A stretch of DNA of 64,000 bases, taken from contig NC_092098.1 in the NCBI RefSeq assembly GCF_045679555.1, positions 19,419,038 through 19,483,037 on the forward strand, read 5' to 3'. The notes under the pieces are model-generated. The model had not been told where the DNA came from. It made no database searches and worked only from the letters and a program-made list of their open reading frames with translations. Origin of the DNA: Salvelinus alpinus. Lineage: Eukaryota > Chordata > Actinopteri > Salmoniformes > Salmonidae. The translations under genes and the position numbers were made by a program. Below are positions 12,501-27,500 of this stretch, in pieces (position 1 is the first letter of the stretch; the number at the start of each line of letters is the position of its first letter).

Positions 12501-15500
12501 TTTACCTTTCAGCAGGACAATAACCTAAAACACAAGGCCACATGTTGCTTACCAAGATGACATTGAATGTTCCTGAGTGGCCTAGTTACAGTTTTGACTT
12601 AAATCATCTTGGAAAATCTGTCAAGACATGAAAATGGCTGTTTAGCAATGATCAACAAAAAACTTGACAGAGCTTGGAGAATTTTAAAAGAATAGTCTGC
12701 AAATATTGCACAATCTAGGTGAGCAAAGCTCTTAGAGACTTCCCCAGAAAGAGTCACGGCTGTAAACCCTGCCAAGGGTGATTCTAACATGTATTGACTC
12801 AGGGGTGTGAATACTAATGTAAAGTAGATATTTCTGTATTTGATGTTCATTAAATTTGCAAAAATGTATAAACATGTTTTCACTTTGTCATTATGGGGTG
12901 TTATGTGTAGATGGGTGAGAAAGAAATCTATATGAATCCGTTTTGAATTCCATGTAACACAGCAAAATATGGATTAAGTCTAGGGGTAGGAATACTTTCT
13001 GAAGGCACTGTAGAGATAATATGGACAGTATATTTATATAAAAGGTGTGCAGTAGTTTTTAGAGTGAGCCATGACTAGAATACAGTATATACATATAAAG
13101 TGGGTAAAATGGTATGTGAACATTTATTAAAGTGAACAGTGTTCAATGACTATAGGGCATAGCCGTCTCGAAGGTGCAGGGTAAAGTACCGGGTGGTAGC
13201 AGGCTAGTAACAGTGACCAAGGTTCAGGGTAGTGTACTGGGCGTAGGCCCGGCTAGTGGTCAATGTTTAACAGTCTGATCGCCTGGAGATGAAGCTGTTT
13301 ATCATTCTCTTGATCCCAACTTTGATGCACCTGTACTGTCTCCACCTTCTAGATGGTAGTGAGGTGAACAGGCCGTGGCTCTGGTGGCTGAGGTCTTTTG
13401 ATGATCTTCTTGGCCTTCATGTGACACTGGGTGTTGTAGATGTCCTGGAGGGAAGGCAGTGTGCTTTGATGATGCTTTGGGCTGATCGCACCACCCTCTG
13501 GAGAGCCCTGCGGTTGAGGACGGTGCAATTTGTATTTTTTATTTAACTAGGCATGTCAGTTAGGAACACCGGCCATACCCAGACGACGCTGGGCCAATGT
13601 TGCGGCGCCCTATGGGACTCCCAATCATGGTCAGTTGTGATACAGCCTGGAATCGAACCAGGATGTCTGTAGTGACGCCTCAAGCACTGAGATGCAGTGC
13701 CTTAGACCGCTGTGCCACTCGGGAGCCCCAATTGCTGTACCAGGCGGTGATACAGCACGACATGATGCTCTCACTGGTGCCTACCTTCACCACTTGGGGT
13801 CAGCTCTTCAGGAAGTCCAGAAGTTTCTATTCTTTAAAAAGGTTATTGGAAATGTTCTTGAACTATTTCTTATGTTTCTCCTTAAACAAGAAGTTAAGTT
13901 AGATGATTGAAAATCAAGTTCTTGGATTTGTTCTTTATTCCAGTATAGCTAAACCCTTCAACTCAGGGCAGTGAGACAATAAGGTCATGAAAGTAATTGA
14001 ACATTCACCCACAAACTTTGTCTGAAAGTTTCAGTATAGATTATTATAAACCCAAGAACATGTTTCAGAACAGTCATCTCAGTACAAATATGCTAAAATG
14101 ATTGCCATTGCTAGCTAAGAAGATGGTTAAGAAATGATTTGAGAAGTTCATAAGAAAATCATTAAATCTTAGTTTAAGTGCAATTCATCAACAATATCCT
14201 ATCTTTTTCTTAAGAAGCTTCTTAATTTTTTTTGCGTAAAAAGTGTTTTCTGTGAGTCTGGGCCCAGGACCCAGTTCCACAGGGATGGGTTCAGACCCAG
14301 GCCCCTGAGCTTAGTGATGAGCTTGGAGGGAAATATGGTGATTGAAGGTTGAGCTGTAGTCAATGAACAGCATTATTACATAGGTATTTATATTGTCCAG
14401 GTGGGATAGGGCAGTGTGCTGTGCAATGGCGATTGTGTCGTCCGTGGATCTGTTGAGGTGGTATGCGAATTGTAGGTTGTCGGGTAAGATGGAGGTGATA
14501 TCCTTAACTAGCCTCTTGAAGCACTTCGTGATGATAGAAGTGAGTGCTACGGGGCGATAGTCATTTAGTTCAGTTACCTTCGCCGTCTTTGGTACAGGAA
14601 CATCTTGAGATGCCGTCTGGGCCGGCAGTCTTGCGAGGGTTAAAATGCTTAAATGACTTACTCACGTCAGGCAAGGAGAACGAGAGCACACCGTCCTCGT
14701 TAGTGGAGGGGGCCCGCGTTGGGGGCTCCATGTTTTCCTCGAAGCAGGCAAAGGTGTTTAGCTTATCCGGGAGCGCGGCGTCGGTGTCCGAGGTGGCTGG
14801 CTTTCCCTTTATAATACATGATTGTCTGGAGTTCCTGCCACATTTCTCGTGTCGTTTTGCCTCTAGATGGAATGCTGCCGTCTGTCCAGGGTTGTTGGTT
14901 TGGATAAGTTGTAATCGTCACAGTGGCAACAACATCCTCTATGCACTTCCTGATGAACCCAGTGTATACGTCGATACTATTCTCAGAGGCGACCCGGGAA
15001 AATGTTCCAGTCCGCGTGATCAAAACAATCTTGAAGCATAGAGTCCAATTGGTCAGACCAATGTTAAACAGTCCTTACCACGGGTGCTTCCTGTTGGAAG
15101 TTTCTGCCTATAGGTGTGATATGATTTTCCGAAGAGAGGGCGGGGGAGGGCCTTGTAGCTGTAGCAATGATCACGAGTTTGTGAGTATAGCCCAGGAGAT
15201 GTTGACAGAATTTCGGTAGCGTTTTACTCAGATTTCCTTTGTTAAAGTCCCCAGCTGCAATACATGCGGCCTCAGGATATGCGGTTTCCAGACCTAAATG
15301 TCATTCCCTGAGGATGTGTAGCCTAAAGACCAGTGTATATAAAGTTACCCGTTTGGGCTCGAATGTCTAATCCAGTTTGCACATAGTCCAGTGTAGTTCC
15401 CTGAGAGCCGTCGTGGTGTCTGCTTGGGGGGGAATATACACGACAGTGATGATGACCAAAGAAAATGATCTCTGGAGGTCATGTGGTCGGCATTTGATGG

Positions 15501-18500
15501 TGAGATATTACAGATCGGGAGAACAAAAGGACTTGAGTCCCTGTACGTTACCACAATGCTATTGGTCTTTCGCACTCATTATTCATGATTCATTCATGAT
15601 TATCCGTAATCATGGTAGCATCCACATTAGTGCAGGTGTTCAGAAACATATTCTATTCTTATTTACAATAAAATTAACTCCAAAATGTCACAATACATTA
15701 TTTACAATTCATTTCTATTGAGCACAACATAATCTGAAGCACAACCAAAACAAACTGCAAATGCATCCATTAAATGCATCCAGCTAGGAATATGTGACCA
15801 AAATATGAAACTTTTGACTACTTTAATATACATTTAAGTGAATTTGTCCAAATACTTATGACAAATTCAAAATGCATTCATTTCTAAATGGTAAAAGCCA
15901 CTGTCTTATTGCTATCCAGCGTGAGCCACTGTCTTATTGCTATCCAGCGTGAGCCACTGTCTTATTGCTATCCAGCGTGAGCCACTGTCTTATTGCTATC
16001 CAGCGTGAGCCACTGTCTTATTGCTCTCCAGCGTGAGCCACTGTCTTATTGCTCTCCAGCGTGAGCCACTGTCTTATTGCTCTCCAGCGTGAGCCACTGT
16101 CTTATTGCTCTCCAGCGTGAGCCACTGTCTTATTGCTCTCCAGCGTGAGCCACTGTCTTATTGCTCTCCAGCGTGAGCCACTGTCTTATTGCTCTCTAGC
16201 GTGAGCCACTGTCTTATTGTTCTCCAGCGTGAGCCACTGTCTTATTGCTCTCCAGCGTGAGCCACTGTCTTATTGCTCTCCAGCGTGAGCCACTGTCTTA
16301 TTGCTCTCCAGCGTGAGCCACTGTCTTATTGTTCTCCAGCGTGAGCCACTGTCTTATTGTTCTCCAGCGTGAGCCACTGTCTTATTGCTCTCTAGCGTGA
16401 GCCACTGTCTTATTGCTCTCCAGCGTGAGCCACTGTCTTATTGCTCTCCAGCGTGAGCCACTGTCTTATTGCTCTCCAGCGTGAGCCACTGTCTTATTGC
16501 TATCCAGCGTGAGCCACTGTCTTATTGCTCTCCAGCGTGAGCCACTGTCTTATTGCTCTCCAGCGTGAGCCACTGTCTTATTGCTCTCCAGCGTGAGCCA
16601 CTGTCTTATTGCTCTCCACCGTGAGCCACTGTCTTATTGCTCTCCACCGTGAGCCACTGTCTTATTGCTCTCCACCGTGAGCCACTGTCTTATTGCTCTC
16701 CACCGTGAGCCACTGTCTTATTGCTCTCCAGCGTGAGCCACTGTCTTATTGCTATCTAGCGTGAGCCACTGTCTTATTGCTCTCCAGCGTGAGCCACTGT
16801 CTTATTGCTCTCTAGCGTGAGCCACTGTCTTATTGCTCTCCAGCGTGAGCCACTGTCTTATTGCTCTCTAGCGTGAGCCACTGTCTTATTGCTATCCAGC
16901 GTGAGCCACTGTCTTATTGCTCTCTAGCGTGAGCCACTGTCTTATTGTTCTCCAGCGTGAGCCACTGTCTTATTGCTCTCTAGCGTGAGCCACTGTCTTA
17001 TTGCTCTCCAGCGTGAGCCACTGTCTTATTGCTCTCTAGCGTGAGCCACTGTCTTATTGCTCTCTAGCTTGAGCCACTGTCTTATTGCTCTCTAGCGTGA
17101 GCCACTGTCTTATTGTTCTCCAGCGTGAGCCACTGTCTTATTGCTCTCTAGCGTGAGCCACTGTCTTATTGCTCTCCAGCGTGAGCCACTGTCTTATTGC
17201 TCTCCAGCGTGAGCCACTGTCTTATTGCTCTCCAGCGTGAGCCACTGTCTTATTGCTCTCTAGCGTGAGCCACTGTCTTATTGCTCTCCAGCGTGAGCCA
17301 CTGTCTTATTGCTCTCCAGCGTGAGCCACTGTCTTATTGCTCTCCAGCGTGAGCCACTGTCTTATTGCTCTCCAGCGTGAGCCACTGTCTTATTGCTCTC
17401 TAGCGTGAGCCACTGTCTTATTGCTCTCTAGCGTGAGCCACTGTCTTATTGCTCTCCAGCGTGAGCCACTGTCTTATTGCTCTCTAGCGTGAGCCACTGT
17501 CTTATTGCTATCCAGCGTGAGCCACTGTCTTATTGCTATCCAGCGTGAGCCACTGTCTTATTGCTCTCCAGCGTGAGCCACTGTCTTATTGCTCTCCAGC
17601 GTGAGCCACTGTCTTATTGCTCTCCAGCGTGAGCCACTGTCTTATTGCTCTCCAGCGTGAGCCACTGTCTTATTGCTCTCCAGCGTGAGCCACTGTCTTA
17701 TTGCTCTCCAGCGTGAGCCACTGTCTTATTGCTCTCCACCGTGAGCCACTGTCTTATTGCTCTCCAGCGTGAGCCACTGTCTTATTGCTCTCCAGCGTGA
17801 GCCACTGTCTTATTGTTCTCCAGCGTGAGCCACTGTCTTATTGTTCTCCAGCGTGAGCCACTGTCTTATTGCTCTCCAGCGTGAGCCACTGTCTTATTGC
17901 TCTCCACCGTGAGCCACTGTCTTATTGCTCTCCAGCGTGAGCCACTGTCTTATTGCTCTCCACCGTGAGCCACTGTCTTATTGCTCTCCACCGTGAGCCA
18001 CTGTCTTATTGCTCTCCAGCGTGAGCCACTGTCTTATTGCTCTCCAGCGTGAGCCACTGTCTTATTGTTCTCCAGCGTGAGCCACTGTCTTATTGCTCTC
18101 CAGCGTGAGCCACTGTCTTATTGTTCTCCAGCGTGAGCCACTGTCTTATTGCTCTCTAGCGTGAGCCACTGTCTTATTGCTCTCTAGCGTGAGCCACTGT
18201 CTTATTGCTCTCCAGCGTGAGCCACTGTCTTATTGCTATCCAGCGTGAGCCACTGTCTTATTGCTCTCCAGCGTGAGCCACTGTCTTATTGCTCTCCAGC
18301 GTGAGCCACTGTCTTATTGCTATACAGCGTGAGCCACTGTCTTATTGCTATCTAGCGTGAGCCACTGTCTTATTGCTCTCTAGCGTGAGCCACTGTCTTA
18401 TTGCTCTCCAGCGTGAGCCACTGTCTTATTGCTATCTAGCGTGAGCCACTGTCTTATTGCTCTCTAGCGTGAGCCACTGTCTTATTGCTCTCCAGCGTGA

Positions 18501-21500
18501 GCCACTGTCTTATTGCTCTCTAGCGTGAGCCACTGTCTTATTGCTCTCTAGCGTGAGCCACTGTCTTATTGCTCTCCAGCGTGAGCCACTGTCTTATTGC
18601 TCTCTAGCGTGAGCCACTGTCTTATTGCTCTCCAGCGTGAGCCACTGTCTTATTGCTCTCCAGCGTGAGCCACTGTCTTATTGCTCTCTAGCGTGAGCCA
18701 CTGTCTTATTGCTATCCAGCGTGAGCCACTGTCTTATTGCTCTCCAGCGTGAGCCACTGTCTTATTGCTATCCAGCGTGAGCCACTGTCTTATTGCTCTC
18801 TAGCGTGAGCCACTGTCTTATTGCTATCCAGCGTGAGCCACTGTCTTATTGCTCTCTAGCGTGAGCCACTGTCTTATTGCTATCCAGCGTGAGCCACTGT
18901 CTTATTGCTCTCTAGCGTGAGCCACTGTCTTATTGCTATCCAGCGTGAGCCACTGTCTTATTGCTCTCCAGCGTGAGCCACTGTCTTATTGCTCTCTAGC
19001 GTGAGCCACTGTCTTATTGCTATCCAGCGTGAGCCACTGTCTTATTGTTCTCTAGCGTGAGCCACTGTCTTATTGCTATCCAGCGTGAGCCACTGTCTTA
19101 TTGCTCTCTAGCGTGAGCCACTGTCTTATTGCTATCCAGCGTGAGCCACTGTCTTATTGCTCTCTAGCGTGAGCCACTGTCTTATTGCTATCCAGCGTGA
19201 GCCACTGTCTTATTGCTCTCCAGCGTGAGCCACTGTCTTATTGCTCTCCAGCGTGAGCCACTGTCTTATTGCTCTCCACCGTGAGCCACTGTCTTATTGC
19301 TATCCAGCGTGAGCCACTGTCTTATTGCTCTCTAGCGTGAGCCACTGTCTTATTGCTATCCAGCGTGAGCCACTGTCTTATTGCTCTCCAGCGTGAGCCA
19401 CTGTCTTATTGCTATCCAGCGTGAGCCACTGTCTTATTTCTATCCAGCGTGAGCCACTGTCTTATTGCTATCCAGCGTGAGCCACTGTCTTATTGCTATC
19501 CAGCGTGAGCCACTGTCTTATTGCTATCCAGCGTGAGCCACTGTCTTATTGCTATCCAGCGTGAGCCACTGTCTTATTGCTATCCAGCGTGAGCCACTGT
19601 CTTATTGCTCTCTAGCGTGAGCCACTGTCTTATTGCTATCCAGCGTGAGCCACTGTCTTATTGCTCTCCAGCGTGAGCCACTGTCTTATTGCTCTCCAGC
19701 GTGAGCCACTGTCTTATTGCTATCCAGCGTGAGCCACTGTCTTATTGCTATCCAGCGTGAGCCACTGTCTTATTGCTATCCAGCATGAGCCACTGTCTTA
19801 TTGCTCTCTAGCGTGAGCCACTGTCTTATTGCTATCCAGCGTGAGCCACTGTCTTATTGCTATCCAGCGTGAGCCACTGTCTTATTGCTATCCAGCGTGA
19901 GCCACTGTCTTATTGCTATCCAGCGTGAGCCACTGTCTTATTGCTCTCCAGCGTGAGCCACTGTCTTATTGCTATCCAGCGTGAGCCACTGTCTTATTGC
20001 TATCCAGCGTGAGCCACTGTCTTATTGCTCTCCAGCGTGAGCCACTGTCTTATTGCTATCCAGCGTGAGCCACTGTCTTATTGCTCTCTAGCGTGAGCCA
20101 CTGTCTTATTGCTATCCAGCGTGAGCCACTGTCTTATTGCTATCCAGCGTGAGCCACTGTCTTATTGCTCTCTAGCGTGAGCCACTGTCTTATTGCTCTC
20201 CAGCGTGAGCCACTGTCTTATTGCTATCCAGCGTGAGCCACTGTCTTATTGCTCTCCAGCGTGAGCCACTGTCTTATTGCTATCCAGCGTGAGCCACTGT
20301 CTTATTGCTATCCAGCGTGAGCCACTGTCTTATTGCTATCCAGCGTGAGCCACTGTCTTATTGCTCTCCAGCGTGAGCCACTGTCTTATTGCTCTCTAGC
20401 TTGAGCCACTGTCTTATTGCTCTCCACCGTGAGCCACTGTCTTATTGCTCTCCAGCGTGAGCCACTGTCTTATTGCTCTCTAGCGTGAGCCACTGTCTTA
20501 TTGCTCTCTAGCGTGAGCCACTGTCTTATTGCTCTCTAGCGTGAGCCACTGTCTTATTGCTATCCAGCGTGAGCCACTGTCTTATTGCTCTCTAGCTTGA
20601 GCCACTGTCTTATTGTTCTCCAGCGTGAGCCACTGTCTTATTGCTCTCCAGCGTGAGCCACTGTCTTATTGCTCTCTAGCGTGAGCCACTGTCTTATTGT
20701 TCTCTAGCTTGAGCCACTGTCTTATTGTTCTCTAGCTTGAGCCACTGTCTTATTGCTCTCTAGCTTGAGCCACTGTCTTATTGTTCTCTAGCTTGAGCCA
20801 CTGTCTTATTGTTCTCTAGCTTGAGCCACTGTCTTATTGTTCTCTAGCTTGAGCCACTGTCTTATTGTTCTCTAGCGTGAGCCACTGTCTTATTGCTCTC
20901 TAGCTTGAGCCACTGTCTTATTGCTATCCAGCGTGAGCCACTGTCTTATTGCTCTCTAGCGTGAGCCACTGTCTTATTGTTCTCTAGCGTGAGCCACTGT
21001 CTTATTGTTCTCTAGCTTGAGCCACTGTCTTATTGTTCTCTAGCGTGAGCCACTGTCTTATTGCTCTCCAGCGTGAGCCACTGTCTTATTGCTATCCAGC
21101 GTGAGCCACTGTCTTATTGCTATCCAGCGTGAGCCACTGTCTTATTGCTATCCAGCATGAGCCACTGTCTTATTGCTCTCTAGCGTGAGCCACTGTCTTA
21201 TTGCTATCCAGCGTGAGCCACTGTCTTATTGCTATCCAGCGTGAGCCACTGTCTTATTGCTATCCAGCGTGAGCCACTGTCTTATTGCTATCCAGCGTGA
21301 GCCACTGTCTTATTGCTCTCCAGCGTGAGCCACTGTCTTATTGCTATCCAGCGTGAGCCACTGTCTTATTGCTATCCAGCGTGAGCCACTGTCTTATTGC
21401 TCTCCAGCGTGAGCCACTGTCTTATTGCTCTCCAGCGTGAGCCACTGTCTTATTGCTATCCAGCGTGAGCCACTGTCTTATTGCTCTCTAGCGTGAGCCA

Positions 21501-24500
21501 CTGTCTTATTGCTCTCTAGCGTGAGCCACTGTCTTATTGCTATCCAGCGTGAGCCACTGTCTTATTGCTCTCTAGCGTGAGCCACTGTCTTATTGCTCTC
21601 TAGCGTGAGCCACTGTCTTATTGCTATCCAGCGTGAGCCACTGTCTTATTGCTATCCAGCGTGAGCCACTGTCTTATTGCTATCCAGCGTGAGCCACTGT
21701 CTTATTGCTATCCAGCGTGAGCCACTGTCTTATTGCTCTCCAGCGTGAGCCACTGTCTTATTGCTATCCAGCGTGAGCCACTGTCTTATTGCTATCCAGC
21801 GTGAGCCACTGTCTTATTGCTCTCCAGCGTGAGCCACTGTCTTATTGCTCTCCAGCGTGAGCCACTGTCTTATTGCTATCCAGCGTGAGCCACTGTCTTA
21901 TTGCTCTCTAGCGTGAGCCACTGTCTTATTGCTCTCTAGCGTGAGCCACTGTCTTATTGCTATCCAGCGTGAGCCACTGTCTTATTGCTATCCAGCGTGA
22001 GCCACTGTCTTATTGCTCTCCAGCGTGAGCCACTGTCTTATTGCTCTCCAGCGTGAGCCACTGTCTTATTGCTCTCCAGCGTGAGCCACTGTCTTATTGC
22101 TCTCCAGCGTGAGCCACTGTCGTATTGCTCTCCAGCGTGAGCCACTGTCTTATTGCTATCCAGCGTGAGCCACTGTCTTATTGCTCTCTAGCGTGAGCCA
22201 CTGTCTTATTGTTCTCCAGCGTGAGCCACTGTCTTATTGTTCTCCAGCGTGAGCCACTGTCTTATTGCTCTCTAGCGTGAGCCACTGTCTTATTGCTCTC
22301 CAGCGTGAGCCACTGTCTTATTGCTCTCCAGAGTGAGCCACTGTCTTATTGCTCTCCAGCGTGAGCCACTGTCTTATTGCTCTCCAGCGTGAGCCACTGT
22401 CTTATTGCTCTCCAGCGTGAGCCACTGTCTTATTGCTCTCCACCGTGAGCCACTGTCTTATTGCTCTCCACCGTGAGCCACTGTCTTATTGCTCTCCACC
22501 GTGAGCCACTGTCTTATTGCTCTCCACCGTGAGCCACTGTCTTATTGCTCTCCAGCGTGAGCCACTGTCTTATTGCTATCTAGCGTGAGCCACTGTCTTA
22601 TTGCTCTCCAGCGTGAGCCACTGTCTTATTGCTCTCTAGCGTGAGCCACTGTCTTATTGCTCTCCAGCGTGAGCCACTGTCTTATTGCTCTCTAGCGTGA
22701 GCCACTGTCTTATTGTTCTCCAGCGTGAGCCACTGTCTTATTGCTCTCTAGCGTGAGCCACTGTCTTATTGCTCTCCAGCGTGAGCCACTGTCTTATTGC
22801 TCTCCAGCGTGAGCCACTGTCTTATTGCTCTCCAGCGTGAGCCACTGTCTTATTGCTCTCTAGCGTGAGCCACTGTCTTATTGCTCTCCAGCGTGAGCCA
22901 CTGTCTTATTGCTCTCCAGCGTGAGCCACTGTCTTATTGCTCTCTAGCGTGAGCCACTGTCTTATTGCTCTCCAGCGTGAGCCACTGTCTTATTGCTCTC
23001 TAGCGTGAGCCACTGTCTTATTGCTATCCAGCGTGATCCACTGTCTTATTGCTATCCAGCGTGAGCCACTGTCTTATTGCTCTCTAGCGTGAGCCACTGT
23101 CTTATTGCTATCCAGCGTGAGCCACTGTCTTATTGCTATCCAGCGTGAGCCACTGTCTTATTGCTCTCCAGCGTGAGCCACTGTCTTATTGCTCTCCAGC
23201 GTGAGCCACTGTCTTATTGCTCTCCACCGTGAGCCACTGTCTTATTGCTCTCCTGCGTGAGCCACTGTCTTATTGCTCTCCAGCGTGAGCCACTGTCTTA
23301 TTGTTCTCCAGCGTGAGCCACTGTCTTATTGTTCTCCAGCGTGAGCCACTGTCTTATTGCTCTCCAGCGTGAGCCACTGTCTTATTGCTCTCCACCGTGA
23401 GCCACTGTCTTATTGCTCTCCAGCGTGAGCCACTGTCTTATTGCTCTCCACCGTGAGCCACTGTCTTATTGCTCTCCACCGTGAGCCACTGTCTTATTGC
23501 TCTCCAGCGTGAGCCACTGTCTTATTGCTCTCCAGCGTGAGCCACTGTCTTATTGTTCTCCAGCGTGAGCCACTGTCTTATTGCTCTCCAGCGTGAGCCA
23601 CTGTCTTATTGTTCTCCAGCGTGAGCCACTGTCTTATTGCTCTCTAGCGTGAGCCACTGTCTTATTGCTCTCCAGCGTGAGCCACTGTCTTATTGCTATC
23701 CAGCGTGAGCCACTGTCTTATTGCTATCCAGCGTGAGCCACTGTCTTATTGTTCTCTAGCGTGAGCCACTGTCTTATTGCTCTCCAGCGTGAGCCACTGT
23801 CTTATTGCTCTCCAGCGTGAGCCACTGTCTTATTGCTATCCAGCGTGAGCCACTGTCTTATTGCTCTCCAGCGTGAGCCACTGTCTTATTGCTCTCCAGC
23901 GTGAGCCACTGTCTTATTGCTCTCCAGCGTGAGCCACTGTCTTATTGCTCTCCAGCGTGAGCCACTGTCTTATTGCTCTCCAGCGTGAGCCACTGTCTTA
24001 TTGCTCTCCAGCGTGAGCCACTGTCTTATTGCTCTCTAGCGTGAGCCACTGTCTTATTGCTCTCCACCGTGAGCCACTGTCTTATTGCTCTCCAGCGTGA
24101 GCCACTGTCTTATTGCTCTCTAGCGTGAGCCACTGTCTTATTGCTCTCCAGCGTGAGCCACTGTCTTATTGCTCTCCAGCGTGAGCCACTGTCTTATTGC
24201 TATCCAGCGTGAGCCACTGTCTTATTGCTCTCCAGCGTGAGCCACTGTCTTATTGCTATCCAGCGTGAGCCACTGTCTTATTGCTCTCCAGCGTGAGCCA
24301 CTGTCTTATTGCTATCCAGCGTGAGCCACTGTCTTATTGCTATCCAGCGTGAGCCACTGTCTTATTGCTCTCCAGCGTGAGCCACTGTCTTATTGCTATC
24401 CAGCGTGAGCCACTGTCTTATTGCTCTCCAGCGTGAGCCACTGTCTTATTGCTCTCCAGCGTGAGCCACTGTCTTATTGCTATCCAGCGTGAGCCACTGT

Positions 24501-27500
24501 CTTATTGCTCTCCAGCGTGAGCCACTGTCTTATTGCTATCCAGCGTGAGCCACTGTCTTATTGCTCTCCAGCGTGAGCCACTGTCTTATTGCTCTCCAGC
24601 GTGAGCCACTGTCTTATTGCTCTCTAGCGTGAGCCACTGTCTTATTGCTCTCCAGCGTGAGCCACTGTCTTATTGCTCTCCAGCGTGAGCCACTGTCTTA
24701 TTGCTCTCCAGCGTGAGCCACTGTCTTATTGCTCTCCAGCGTGAGCCACTGTCTTATTGCTATCCAGCGTGAGCCACTGTCTTATTGCTCTCCAGCGTGA
24801 GCCACTGTCTTATTGCTATCCAGCGTGAGCCACTGTCTTATTGCTCTCCAGCGTGAGCCACTGTCTTATTGCTATCCAGCGTGAGCCACTGTCTTATTTC
24901 TATCCAGCGTGAGCCACTGTCTTATTGCTATCCAGCGTGAGCCACTGTCTTATTGCTATCCAGCGTGAGCCACTGTCTTATTGCTATCCAGCGTGAGCCA
25001 CTGTCTTATTGCTCTCTAGCGTGAGCCACTGTCTTATTGCTATCCAGCGTGAGCCACTGTCTTATTGCTCTCCAGCGTGAGCCACTGTCTTATTGCTCTC
25101 CAGCGTGAGCCACTGTCTTATTGCTATCCAGCGTGAGCCACTGTCTTATTGCTATCCAGCGTGAGCCACTGTCTTATTGCTATCCAGCATGAGCCACTGT
25201 CTTATTGCTCTCTAGCGTGAGCCACTGTCTTATTGCTATCCAGCGTGAGCCACTGTCTTATTGCTATCCAGCGTGAGCCACTGTCTTATTGCTATCCAGC
25301 GTGAGCCACTGTCTTATTGCTATCCAGCGTGAGCCACTGTCTTATTGCTCTCCAGCGTGAGCCACTGTCTTATTGCTATCCAGCGTGAGCCACTGTCTTA
25401 TTGCTATCCAGCGTGAGCCACTGTCTTATTGCTCTCCAGCGTGAGCCACTGTCTTATTGCTATCCAGCGTGAGCCACTGTCTTATTGCTCTCTAGCGTGA
25501 GCCACTGTCTTATTGCTATCCAGCGTGAGCCACTGTCTTATTGCTATCCAGCGTGAGCCACTGTCTTATTGCTCTCTAGCGTGAGCCACTGTCTTATTGC
25601 TCTCCAGCGTGAGCCACTGTCTTATTGCTATCCAGCGTGAGCCACTGTCTTATTGCTCTCCAGCGTGAGCCACTGTCTTATTGCTATCCAGCGTGAGCCA
25701 CTGTCTTATTGCTCTCTAGCTTGAGCCACTGTCTTATTGCTCTCCACCGTGAGCCACTGTCTTATTGCTCTCCAGCGTGAGCCACTGTCTTATTGCTCTC
25801 TAGCGTGAGCCACTGTCTTATTGCTCTCTAGCGTGAGCCACTGTCTTATTGCTCTCTAGCTTGAGCCACTGTCTTATTGCTATCCAGCGTGAGCCACTGT
25901 CTTATTGCTCTCTAGCGTGAGCCACTGTCTTATTGTTCTCTAGCTTGAGCCACTGTCTTATTGTTCTCTAGCTTGAGCCACTGTCTTATTGCTCTCTAGC
26001 GTGAGCCACTGTCTTATTGTTCTCTAGCTTGAGCCACTGTCTTATTGTTCTCTAGCGTGAGCCACTGTCTTATTGCTCTCCAGCGTGAGCCACTGTCTTA
26101 TTGCTATCCAGCGTGAGCCACTGTCTTATTGCTATCCAGCGTGAGCCACTGTCTTATTGCTATCCAGCATGAGCCACTGTCTTATTGCTCTCTAGCGTGA
26201 GCCACTGTCTTATTGCTATCCAGCGTGAGCCACTGTCTTATTGCTATCCAGCGTGAGCCACTGTCTTATTGCTATCCAGCGTGAGCCACTGTCTTATTGC
26301 TATCCAGCGTGAGCCACTGTCTTATTGCTATCCAGCGTGAGCCACTGTCTTATTGCTATCCAGCGTGAGCCACTGTCTTATTGCTCTCCAGCGTGAGCCA
26401 CTGTCTTATTGCTCTCCAGCGTGAGCCACTGTCTTATTGCTATCCAGCGTGAGCCACTGTCTTATTGCTCTCCAGCGTGAGCCACTGTCTTATTGCTATC
26501 CAGCGTGAGCCACTGTCTTATTTCTATCCAGCGTGAGCCACTGTCTTATTGCTATCCAGCGTGAGCCACTGTCTTATTGCTATCCAGCGTGAGCCACTGT
26601 CTTATTGCTATCCAGCGTGAGCCACTGTCTTATTGCTCTCTAGCGTGAGCCACTGTCTTATTGCTATCCAGCGTGAGCCACTGTCTTATTGCTCTCCAGC
26701 GTGAGCCACTGTCTTATTGCTCTCCAGCGTGAGCCACTGTCTTATTGCTATCCAGCGTGAGCCACTGTCTTATTGCTATCCAGCGTGAGCCACTGTCTTA
26801 TTGCTATCCAGCATGAGCCACTGTCTTATTGCTCTCTAGCGTGAGCCACTGTCTTATTGCTATCCAGCGTGAGCCACTGTCTTATTGCTATCCAGCGTGA
26901 GCCACTGTCTTATTGCTATCCAGCGTGAGCCACTGTCTTATTGCTATCCAGCGTGAGCCACTGTCTTATTGCTCTCCAGCGTGAGCCACTGTCTTATTGC
27001 TATCCAGCGTGAGCCACTGTCTTATTGCTATCCAGCGTGAGCCACTGTCTTATTGCTCTCCAGCGTGAGCCACTGTCTTATTGCTATCCAGCGTGAGCCA
27101 CTGTCTTATTGCTCTCTAGCGTGAGCCACTGTCTTATTGCTATCCAGCGTGAGCCACTGTCTTATTGCTATCCAGCGTGAGCCACTGTCTTATTGCTCTC
27201 TAGCGTGAGCCACTGTCTTATTGCTCTCCAGCGTGAGCCACTGTCTTATTGCTATCCAGCGTGAGCCACTGTCTTATTGCTCTCCAGCGTGAGCCACTGT
27301 CTTATTGCTATCCAGCGTGAGCCACTGTCTTATTGCTCTCTAGCTTGAGCCACTGTCTTATTGCTATCCAGCGTGAGCCACTGTCTTATTGCTCTCCAGC
27401 GTGAGCCACTGTCTTATTGCTATCCAGCGTGAGCCACTGTCTTATTTCTATCCAGCGTGAGCCACTGTCTTATTGCTATCCAGCGTGAGCCACTGTCTTA

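Larger units (their letters stand above)
9303..13012. mobile_element. Tc1-like element, rearranged, with an inverted 5' part and a LINE insertion
   Basis: Both ends carry the same terminal sequence: CAGTGCCTTCAAAGTATAAA at the left, and its mirror AATACTTTCTGAAGGCACTG at the right. From 9303 to about 9890 the sequence is the reverse complement of the element's 3' part. From about 9990 to 10216 and from 12214 to 13012 it runs forward, with an internal deletion near 12400. A LINE occupies 10217-12213. No transposase frame survives. A related, unrearranged copy is at 61985-63501. Confidence 0.8.
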
